A stretch of DNA of 11,375 nucleotides, taken from positions 1-11,375 of the forward strand of contig JASLJO010000051.1 of the NCBI GenBank assembly GCA_030152505.1. The letters run 5' to 3'. The notes under the pieces are model-generated. The model saw only the letters and a list, made by a program, of their open reading frames with translations. It made no database searches and was not told the DNA's origin. The stretch is from Solirubrobacterales bacterium. GTDB taxonomy: Bacteria; Actinomycetota; Thermoleophilia; Solirubrobacterales; 70-9. The position numbers and the translations under genes were made by a program. Positions 6,728 to 11,375 of the stretch are shown one piece after another (the stretch's first letter is position 1; each line of letters starts with the position of its first letter).

Positions 6728-7507
6728 CTATGCCTCAGCTTCTTGGGGCGAGGCGCTGCGCCATGACCAAGCCTCGGGTCTAGCGCGGGCCAGTAACCGC
6801 TGGGCGATCAGAGCCGCGGTGATGGCGACCATCCAGCCGAGGCCGACGTCGACCCAGTAGTGGTTGCCGGTGACGATCACGACCCAGGAGATCAGCAGCG
6901 GCCAGGCCACCCAGAAGGCCCTCGGGATCCAGTGGCGACAAACCCTGAAGCCGGTGGCGCCGATCATCAGCGCAAAGGCGCAGTGCATGCTCGGCACCGC
7001 AGCGTAGGGGTTGATGAAGATCTTCGCCAGGCTGGAATCGTGGTTGACGTTGGAGAAGTCGGTGATCGTGTCGACGAAGCCGTGTTCGGGGAACATCCGC
7101 GGCGGCGCGGTCGGGTAGAGCGTGTAGCCGACCAGCGCGATCCCCATCGAGACGACGAACATGTTGCGCACGAAGTAATAGGACTCGTTGCGGAAGAGGT
7201 AGAGCCAGACCAGGAAGCCCAGCGCGATCGAGAACTGGGCATTCAGGTAGAGCTGGTTGGCGAGGTCGACGATCCAGTGGGCAGGCAGAAAGAATGCCTG
7301 CAGGCCAGGCTCGAACAGGGTGTGGGTGGAACGCTCCAGATCGATCACCTGCTGGCCGTGGGCGATCGCCTCCGAGCGCTGGCCGTCGGCAATGCCGCGG
7401 ACGAGCTCGTAAGCGACATCGACGCCGACGAGGATCCCCAGCTGCCGTCCCGCGTCGCCCCAGCCCTGGGGTAGACGCGACCCAATCGCACTGAGGGCAC
7501 GAGACAT
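6728..7507 (-). CDS. PAP2-superfamily membrane protein, AUR1/inositol-phosphorylceramide-synthase-like
   Basis: An integral membrane phosphatase or phosphotransferase of the PAP2_3 type. The conserved blocks are YPTAPPRMFPEHG (131-143), VPSMHCAFAL (171-180) and VIVTGNHYWVDVGLG (210-224); His175, His216 and Asp220 correspond to the catalytic His/His/Asp. The APPR, PSMH and GNHYWxD forms are those of the AUR1-like branch, in which the yeast enzyme moves phosphoinositol onto ceramide, but bacterial members have varied or unknown substrates. About five to six hydrophobic segments are visible (e.g. 93-105, 115-130, 176-188, 197-213, 222-238). It stands upstream of the inositol-lipid genes in the same direction, which makes lipid head-group chemistry plausible. 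No Shine-Dalgarno sequence precedes the ATG; a -10-like TACAAT lies 6 nt upstream. Confidence 0.88.
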   Translation of the reverse strand: MSRALSAIGSRLPQGWGDAGRQLGILVGVDVAYELVRGIADGQRSEAIAHGQQVIDLERSTHTLFEPGLQAFFLPAHWIVDLANQLYLNAQFSIALGFLVWLYLFRNESYYFVRNMFVVSMGIALVGYTLYPTAPPRMFPEHGFVDTITDFSNVNHDSSLAKIFINPYAAVPSMHCAFALMIGATGFRVCRHWIPRAFWVAWPLLISWVVIVTGNHYWVDVGLGWMVAITAALIAQRLLARARPEAWSWRSASPQEAEA

Positions 7508-7519
7508 CTGATGATTGTA
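7508..7519 (-). promoter_or_regulatory. Candidate -10 box for a leaderless PAP2 transcript
   Basis: Read on the minus strand, TACAAT (7519-7514) is followed by exactly 6 nt (CATCAG) and then the ATG at 7507. The gene lacks a Shine-Dalgarno sequence. A TANNNT box six to seven bases before the start codon is the usual arrangement of leaderless actinobacterial transcripts. No recognisable -35 element lies at the right distance. The AT-rich patch stands out in this GC-rich window. Confidence 0.4.
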
Positions 7520-7539
7520 ATTGTCTCGTTAACGGTGGG

Positions 7540-8358
7540 CTAGCCGACAAAGCCCAAAACGCGGTCGACAACGCGCTGATCGTCGATCCAAGGCCAGTGA
7601 CCTGCGCCCTCGATGGCTTCGAATTCAGCGTTGGGGAGCGTTTCCGCGTAAAGCTCGCCGAACTTCAGGGGGATGTAGGGATCGCGGTCGCCCCAGAGAA
7701 CGAGCGCGGGGCAGGTGAGCTTGGCCTGATCCCTACCGGCCCCGGCGAGGCGATCGGGGTCGGCGTGGCGGTAGAGGGCGAGGGTCGCGGCTCGAGTGCC
7801 CCTGTCCCAGTGGTCCCAGACCGTGTCGACGAACTCGGGTGGCATCGGGCTGCGGTCGCCGCGCGCCTGGCGCATCGTCAGCGTCATCGAAGCGCGGGTC
7901 GTCGTCGCGTTGGCGAGCTCGCCGAAGGGCCGGCGGCGCCAGATCTGGGCGACCCAATGCCAGCGAAAGCCGGGCAGCAATGGCACCAGGTTGATCACGA
8001 CCAGCTTCTCGACCAGATCCGGTCGCCGCTGCGCGCCGATCAGGGCCAGCGAACCCCAGTCGTGGACGACCAGCTTGCGCCGCTCGATCTCCAGCTCGTC
8101 CAGACACCTCTCGAGGAAGGCCGAGAGCCCGTACATCGAGTAGTCGAACCGTGCCGGATCCGGCCGGTCCGAACGCCCCCACCCCGGCATGTCGATGGCG
8201 ATCGCCGGGCCGTCCCCGCGCTCCATGAACGGCACCCAGTCCTCGCCGTGGGTCGGGTTGCCGTGGCAATAGACGACCGGCGTCCCCTCTCCCGACACAC
8301 GCCGGCAGAAGACCCTGACACCGTCGAGGACCAGCTCGCTCTCTTCGATCGAGGCCAC
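7540..8358 (-). CDS. Alpha/beta hydrolase with haloalkane-dehalogenase-like active site
   Basis: An alpha/beta-hydrolase of 272 aa. The nucleophile elbow is VVHDWGS (97-103), so the nucleophile is Asp100 rather than Ser, followed by Trp101. The oxyanion segment is CHGNPTHGEDW (31-41). The acid is probably Asp225 or Asp227 in LWGDRDPYIP (221-230), and the base is His254 in GAGHWPWIDD (251-260). HGNP together with D-W-G is the haloalkane dehalogenase pattern, where the Asn and Trp bind halide; epoxide hydrolases usually have HGxP with other residues at these positions. The lid is residues 128-200. I chose the GTG at 8358, giving VASIEESELVLDG, because the upstream in-frame extension runs antisense into the nth gene and has no family similarity. 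No Shine-Dalgarno sequence is present. The real substrate is unknown. Confidence 0.85.
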   Translation of the reverse strand: MASIEESELVLDGVRVFCRRVSGEGTPVVYCHGNPTHGEDWVPFMERGDGPAIAIDMPGWGRSDRPDPARFDYSMYGLSAFLERCLDELEIERRKLVVHDWGSLALIGAQRRPDLVEKLVVINLVPLLPGFRWHWVAQIWRRRPFGELANATTTRASMTLTMRQARGDRSPMPPEFVDTVWDHWDRGTRAATLALYRHADPDRLAGAGRDQAKLTCPALVLWGDRDPYIPLKFGELYAETLPNAEFEAIEGAGHWPWIDDQRVVDRVLGFVG

Positions 8359-8370
8359 GAGCGCAGCATA
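8359..8370 (-). promoter_or_regulatory. Candidate -10 box for the leaderless hydrolase transcript
   Basis: On the minus strand, TATGCT (8370-8365) is followed by 6 nt (GCGCTC) and the GTG at 8358. The arrangement is the same as at the PAP2 gene. It supports the chosen GTG start over any longer reading. No clear -35 element is seen. Confidence 0.4.
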
Positions 8371-8379
8371 TGAGGCCAA

Positions 8380-8392
8380 TAGGGTCCCGGCC
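8380..8392 (+). promoter_or_regulatory. Candidate -10 box for the leaderless nth transcript
   Basis: TAGGGT at 8380-8385 is followed by 7 nt (CCCGGCC) and the GTG at 8393. There is no Shine-Dalgarno sequence. The box lies within a 34-bp divergent gap and only 9 bp from the -10-like box that faces the hydrolase gene. The sequence is weaker than TATAAT, and no -35 element is recognisable. Confidence 0.35.
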
Positions 8393-9058
8393 GTGAGCTG
8401 GAAGCGGCCGGACAAGCGGCGGGTGCGGGCGATCCGGGATCGGTTGCGGGAGATGTACGGCCGGCCGGTCAACGAGCCGCATGGCCACCCGATCGCGGAG
8501 CTGATCAAGACGGTGCTCTCACAGCACACCAACGACCGCAACCGCGACCGCTCGTTCGCGCGCCTGCGCGAGCGCTACCCGACCTGGGAGGAGGTGCGCG
8601 ACGCGCCGGTCGACGAGCTCGAGGAGGCGATCCGCCCCGGCGGGCTGGCGAAGCAGAAGGCACCGCGGATCCAGGCGATCCTCGAGCGCCTCGGTGAGCA
8701 TCCCGACCTCGACTGGACGAAGACCGCGCCGCGCGAGGAGTCACTCGAGTTCCTGCTCTCGCTGCCGGGGGTCGGACGCAAAACGGCGGCCTGCGTGCTG
8801 ATCTTCACCTGGGGCATTCCGGAGATCCCGGTCGACGTCCATATCCACCGCGTCGGCGGGCGCCTTGGGCTCTTTCCCGAAAAGGCCTCTTTCGAGCGCG
8901 CCCATGACGAGATGCTGGCGATCGTGCCGCCCGAAGACGCCTACGAGCTGCACATGAACCTGATCCGCCACGGGCGCGAGGTCTGCCGCCCGAAACCGCG
9001 CTGTGGAGAGTGCGAGCTACGCAGGATGTGTCCCTGGTACCGTGCCCGCCGAGCATGA
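8393..9058 (+). CDS. nth: Endonuclease III, HhH-GPD DNA glycosylase/AP lyase
   Basis: A base-excision repair enzyme that removes oxidised pyrimidines and cuts abasic sites. The helix-hairpin-helix is LPGVGRKTAACVL (124-136), with the catalytic Lys130. The catalytic aspartate is Asp148 in PVDVHIHRVGGRLGL (146-160). The N-terminal substrate pocket is LIKTVLSQHTNDRNRDRSF (37-55). The C-terminal [4Fe-4S] loop has Cys198, Cys204, Cys207 and Cys213, a C-x5-C-x2-C-x5-C pattern; E. coli Nth has x6 in the first gap. The length of 221 aa is normal. The start is a GTG without a Shine-Dalgarno sequence, probably leaderless. The stop overlaps the cytochrome start as ATGA, so the two are coupled although their roles differ. 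Confidence 0.95.
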   Translation: MSWKRPDKRRVRAIRDRLREMYGRPVNEPHGHPIAELIKTVLSQHTNDRNRDRSFARLRERYPTWEEVRDAPVDELEEAIRPGGLAKQKAPRIQAILERLGEHPDLDWTKTAPREESLEFLLSLPGVGRKTAACVLIFTWGIPEIPVDVHIHRVGGRLGLFPEKASFERAHDEMLAIVPPEDAYELHMNLIRHGREVCRPKPRCGECELRRMCPWYRARRA

Positions 9059-9471
9059 GCAGGAAAACCTTCATCGTCTTCGGATTGGTGGTCCTCGTCC
9101 TGGCCGCCGTGATCCCCTGGCTCGCCTTCCGCGCGGACGGTGACGCCGCCAACGCCGAGCCGGTTGCGAGCAACCTGAAGGAAGGCCAGAGCCTCTTCCA
9201 GACCAACTGCGGCACCTGTCACACGCTCTACGCCGCCGGTACCGACGGCAACTTCGGGCCCAACCTCGACGAACTGTTGGCGCCCTCGGGGCCGCCGGAA
9301 GGACCGAATGCCCAGCAGACGATCGAAGCGACCGAAGGCCGCGTGCTCAACGCGGTCGAAAAGGGTGTCGACAGCAGCACCACCCCGGGCCGCATGCCGG
9401 GCGGCATCGTCAACGAAGAGCAGGCCAAGGAAATCGCCGCCTTCGTAGCCGCCACCGCCGGCGAGGGTTAG
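9055..9471 (+). CDS. Membrane-anchored class I c-type cytochrome
   Basis: A small monohaem cytochrome c of 138 aa facing the outside of the membrane, likely an electron carrier. Residues 5-24 form a single hydrophobic anchor (TFIVFGLVVLVLAAVIPWLA) with Arg/Lys before it and no signal-peptidase site of note. The haem site is CGTCH (52-56), and the distal ligand is Met114 in GRMPGG. NFGPNLDEL (67-75) and EEQAKEIAAFVAA (121-133) are the usual class I helices around the haem. I chose the ATG at 9055, giving MSRKTF, because the longer in-frame start at 9010 lies inside nth and adds no membrane signal. The start overlaps the nth stop (ATGA), and no clear ribosome binding site is seen, so expression probably depends on coupling. 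A terminator follows 8 nt after the stop. Confidence 0.92.
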   Translation: MSRKTFIVFGLVVLVLAAVIPWLAFRADGDAANAEPVASNLKEGQSLFQTNCGTCHTLYAAGTDGNFGPNLDELLAPSGPPEGPNAQQTIEATEGRVLNAVEKGVDSSTTPGRMPGGIVNEEQAKEIAAFVAATAGEG

Positions 9472-9478
9472 CGGCGGC

Positions 9479-9508
9479 AGGCCATCCCGTCACCGGGATG
9501 GCCTTTAT
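9479..9508 (+). terminator. Intrinsic terminator after the nth-cytochrome pair
   Basis: AGGCCATCCCG (9479-9489) pairs fully with CGGGATGGCCT (9494-9504) around a 4-nt loop, TCAC, and TTAT follows. The 11-bp GC-rich stem with a short T-rich tail, directly after the cytochrome stop, is a typical rho-independent terminator. Read the other way it has no T-tract, so it serves the rightward genes. Confidence 0.85.
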
Positions 9509-9518
9509 GTGAGCTGGG

Positions 9519-10730
9519 TTAGTGGCCTAGGTGCAGGAGGCTGACCACGCCCGCGTGGTCGGAGGGCCAGAACGGCGGTTCGGCCTGGAACGGGGTGTCG
9601 CCGATCAGCTCGGCCTCGTCACCGCCCGAGCGGGCGGCGCCACGGCTGAGGATCAGGTCGATCCGGGTCCGCAGCGTCGAAACCGGATTGTTCAGCGCCC
9701 CCGGCGCGAGCGGCGGGGTGTTCGATTCCTGGCAGCAGGAGCTGCCGGGGCCGAGCTGTTCCTCGTCCCAAGCGTCACGGAACTTCCCGGGTGCGGTGAG
9801 CTGCGCATAGGAGGTCGTCGTGGAGCCGTCCGACGCGGAGTTGAAGTCGCCGGTGGCAATGATCGTCCCGCCCTTGCCCGGACCCGCGAGGAACTCGGCC
9901 GCCTGTTCCTGTTGCACAAGCGGCGATTCCTCGGTTTCGAGGTGGGTGTCCACGAAGCGGAACGGCTGGTGCTTCAGCCTCGCGTCGATACTGGCCCAGC
10001 CGCGGTCGAACGACAGCGGGCCGACCGGCGATTCGATGACCTGCTGAGCGATGTAGTGCCCGCTCTGTGGGTTGCTCCAGGTCAGTTCCGGCGTGTCGTC
10101 GTTGACGAGGATCACGTCGCGGTCTTCGAGCTGCACCGAGCAGGTGAATTGCCCCGAAACGACAGGGCAGGTTTCCGACACCAGCGGCGCCGGGCCGATG
10201 TTCGCGTTATGCGCGATCGACCCCACCGAGTAGTGCAGCCCGCGGGCTTCGAGATCGCTCTGCAAGATGGCGAGGAAATCGTAGCCTGGGGGCGGGTTCA
10301 AGCCGCCGGTCGTCCACTTCGTGACCTCCTGCAGGCCGATCAGGTCCGGATCCTTTTCCTGAATCTCGCCGGCGATAGCTTCGGCGCGCTGGGGGAAGTT
10401 CGTGTACTGCACCGTCGCGTAGATCCGCGCGACGGCTTCGACGAATTCTTCCGCGGTTTTCGCTTCGAGCGCCGGCCCGAGGCTGGAGCCCAGATAGAGG
10501 TTCTGGGTCATCACGGTCAGGTCGCGCCTGTCTTTGCCGTGGTCTCCGTGGGGCTTGCCGTGATGTCCACGGTGGTGGTGGCCACGGTGGTGGTGGTGGT
10601 GGTGGGCGGCTCGGCTATGTCCGTGACCCCGCCCGTGGGCGGGCGCCATCGCCGGCACCAGGGCGAGCGCGAACACCACGACGAGCGCCGTCAGCCAGGT
10701 CCGGCGGGCGGGTGCGTGAGCGTGACTCAA
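9519..10730 (-). CDS. Secreted endonuclease/exonuclease/phosphatase (EEP) family protein with His-rich segment
   Basis: An exported, metal-dependent phosphodiesterase or nuclease of the EEP (DNase I-like) fold. Residues 10-32 form a signal peptide (RRTWLTALVVVFALALVPAMAPAHG). Residues 32-64 hold 16 histidines, including six in a row at 43-48. The EEP motifs follow: MTQNLYLG (74-81, Asn77), IGLQEV (131-136, Glu135), VDTHLE (260-265), ATGDFNS (292-298, Asp295 and Asn297), RIDLILSRG (356-364) and WPSDHAGV (388-395, His392). Four cysteines (188, 197, 332, 333) could form disulfides outside the cell. The start is a TTG set by an AGGAGG five bases upstream; the nearby ATG is out of frame and stops after five codons. 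The substrate could be nucleic acid, a phospholipid or an inositol phosphate; sequence does not decide. Confidence 0.9.
   Translation of the reverse strand: MSHAHAPARRTWLTALVVVFALALVPAMAPAHGRGHGHSRAAHHHHHHRGHHHRGHHGKPHGDHGKDRRDLTVMTQNLYLGSSLGPALEAKTAEEFVEAVARIYATVQYTNFPQRAEAIAGEIQEKDPDLIGLQEVTKWTTGGLNPPPGYDFLAILQSDLEARGLHYSVGSIAHNANIGPAPLVSETCPVVSGQFTCSVQLEDRDVILVNDDTPELTWSNPQSGHYIAQQVIESPVGPLSFDRGWASIDARLKHQPFRFVDTHLETEESPLVQQEQAAEFLAGPGKGGTIIATGDFNSASDGSTTTSYAQLTAPGKFRDAWDEEQLGPGSSCCQESNTPPLAPGALNNPVSTLRTRIDLILSRGAARSGGDEAELIGDTPFQAEPPFWPSDHAGVVSLLHLGH
10564..10603. repeat. GTG/CAC triplet repeat with adjacent 15-bp tandem copies
   Basis: CCACGGTGGTGGTGG occurs at 10567-10581 and again immediately at 10582-10596, and further GGT triplets follow to about 10603. 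On the minus strand this encodes the His6-Arg-Gly-His3-Arg-Gly stretch of the secreted EEP protein. The repeat unit is a multiple of three, so slippage would change the histidine count without breaking the frame. Confidence 0.85.
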
Positions 10731-10735
10731 GGTTT

Positions 10736-10742
10736 CCTCCTC
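10736..10742 (-). promoter_or_regulatory. Strong ribosome binding site that fixes a TTG start
   Basis: On the minus strand, GAGGAGG (10742-10736) lies five bases before the TTG at 10730. An ATG just upstream of it is in another frame and meets a stop at its sixth codon; the last two bases of the TTG form the first two bases of that TGA. The Shine-Dalgarno position and the immediate signal peptide decide for TTG. Confidence 0.75.
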
Positions 10743-10826
10743 ATTCCGTGATTGGTCGAGGCGTCTCCCTTGATGTGCCCGCCGCCGGTGCGCGCGAAAC
10801 CAATATACGCAGATCGATTTGACATC

Positions 10827-10867
10827 GACTAGAAATCTGCCACACTCCGACTTAGATTTTTAGAGTC
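10827..10867. promoter_or_regulatory. Imperfect inverted repeat and TTGACA box in the dnaK/EEP divergent region
   Basis: The 190-bp gap 10731-10920 holds control signals for two divergent genes. TTGACA at 10819-10824 is a perfect -35 hexamer facing dnaK, but no TANNNT follows at 16-19 bp. TAGAAATCT (10830-10838) and AGATTTTTA (10854-10862) form an inverted repeat with 8 of 9 matches around a 15-nt spacer, and GAC/GTC extend it with a 2-nt bulge. No CIRCE sequence or complete HspR HAIR sequence was found. Towards the EEP gene, TATATT (minus strand, 10807-10802) is a -10 candidate. Confidence 0.35.
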
Positions 10868-10920
10868 CGCGCGGCGGCTCTCACCCAGTTAAAGCCAAAA
10901 CTCCTGGAGGTACGCACGAA

Positions 10921-11375
10921 GTGGGAAAGACGATCGGCATCGACCTGGGCACGACCAACTCCTGCGTCGCCGTGATGGAGGGCGGCGAGCCGACCGTCCT
11001 CGAGAACTCCGAGGGCGGGCGCACGACCCCCTCGGTCGTCGCCTTCACCGACTCCGGCGACCGCCTCGTCGGCACCGTCGCCAAACGCCAGGCGGTGATG
11101 AACCCCGAGAACACGATCTTCTCGATCAAGCGCTTCATGGGCCGCAAGGAGGCTGAAGTCAAAGAGGAGGAGACGATCGTCCCCTACGAGGTCGTCGCCG
11201 GCCCCAACGGCGACGTCCGCGTCGACGTGCGCGACAAGCAGTACAGCCCGCCGGAGATCAGCGCGATGATCCTGCAGAAGCTGAAGACCGACGCCGAAGC
11301 GAAGCTCGGCGAAACGGTCGACAGCGCCGTGATCACCGTCCCCGCCTACTTCAACGACGACCAGCGACAGGCGAC
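10921..11375 (+). CDS. dnaK: Chaperone DnaK (Hsp70), N-terminal part, cut by the window end
   Basis: An ATP-dependent cytosolic chaperone that binds unfolded proteins with DnaJ and GrpE. Only the first 151 codons of the nucleotide-binding domain are present. GKTIGIDLGTTNSCVAVMEGG (residues 2-22) holds the phosphate-1 loop. GGRTTPSVVAF, VGTVAKRQAVMNPENTIFSIKRFMGRK and VITVPAYFNDDQRQAT are textbook DnaK segments, the last of them running into the window edge. The start is a GTG, with GGAGG at 10906-10910 and a 10-nt spacer. The reading frame is intact to the end, so truncation is only by the window. Actinobacterial dnaK usually heads a dnaK-grpE-dnaJ-hspR operon, which would lie to the right. 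Confidence 0.98.
   Translation, partial: MGKTIGIDLGTTNSCVAVMEGGEPTVLENSEGGRTTPSVVAFTDSGDRLVGTVAKRQAVMNPENTIFSIKRFMGRKEAEVKEEETIVPYEVVAGPNGDVRVDVRDKQYSPPEISAMILQKLKTDAEAKLGETVDSAVITVPAYFNDDQRQA

Noticed and set aside
8359..8541. Longer N-terminus for the alpha/beta hydrolase
   Set aside because: The 61 extra residues run antisense through nth, lack family similarity, and would skip the well-placed GTG with its -10-like box.
10725..10731. ACTCAAG, half of an HspR HAIR operator, near dnaK
   Set aside because: The partner CTTGAGT is absent at the required 7-nt distance, and the heptamer coincides with the TTG start of the EEP gene.
10742..10746. Five-codon upstream ORF overlapping the EEP start, as a possible attenuator
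   Set aside because: The ATG has no ribosome binding site of its own, and its body is the Shine-Dalgarno sequence; chance is the simpler explanation.
9531..10751. Long plus-strand open frame of 406 codons opposite the EEP gene
   Set aside because: The minus strand has a signal peptide, a strong ribosome binding site and complete EEP motifs; the plus frame has none.

Overview
The window is a gene-dense stretch of a high-GC chromosome. It contains nine complete genes of recognisable family, one complete lysine-rich small gene, one complete PHP fusion gene, and the first 151 codons of dnaK. An actinobacterial-type inositol-1-phosphate synthase, a phosphatidylinositol-phosphate-synthase-like enzyme, a PimA-like sequence, F420/luciferase-type oxidoreductase signatures, and several start codons sitting just after a -10 box all point to an actinobacterium. 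A deep-branching lineage such as Thermoleophilia/Solirubrobacterales is my best guess, but that is inference and no rRNA is present to settle it.

Layout. Positions 103-2743 run rightward: a lysine-rich phasin- or histone-H1-like protein, a TrmA/RlmD-family RNA uracil-C5 methyltransferase, and a short luciferase-like oxidoreductase coupled to it by a TGATG junction. A perfect 29-bp inverted repeat with a 47-nt loop fills the gap where this run meets a leftward run. The leftward run (8358 down to 2860) reads, in order of transcription: an alpha/beta hydrolase with haloalkane-dehalogenase-like motifs, a PAP2/AUR1-like membrane protein, a CDP-alcohol phosphatidyltransferase, inositol-1-phosphate synthase (ino1), a PimA-like/PHP fusion, and a divergent uracil-DNA glycosylase-like protein. 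From 8393 to 9471 an endonuclease III gene and a membrane-anchored cytochrome c run rightward, coupled by ATGA and closed by a clear intrinsic terminator. A secreted EEP-fold phosphoesterase with a polyhistidine stretch lies leftward at 9519-10730, divergent from dnaK, which begins at 10921 and leaves the window.

How the genes work together. The most coherent group is 3522-7507. Ino1 makes inositol-1-phosphate, the CDP-alcohol transferase would join it to CDP-diacylglycerol to give phosphatidylinositol phosphate, and next to them sit two phosphoesterase-type proteins: an AUR1-like PAP2 protein and a PHP domain fused to a PimA-like domain that has lost its sugar-nucleotide-binding half. The fusion is the most interesting object here. 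It retains the part of PimA that meets the inositol lipid and replaces the nucleotide-sugar module with a metal-dependent phosphoesterase, so it is a candidate phosphatase for inositol phosphates or phosphatidylinositol phosphate. This is a hypothesis drawn from domain content and gene order.

No tRNA, rRNA, insertion sequence or CRISPR array was seen. No stretch longer than 300 bases lacks a gene; the longest gap is the 190-bp divergent region upstream of dnaK.
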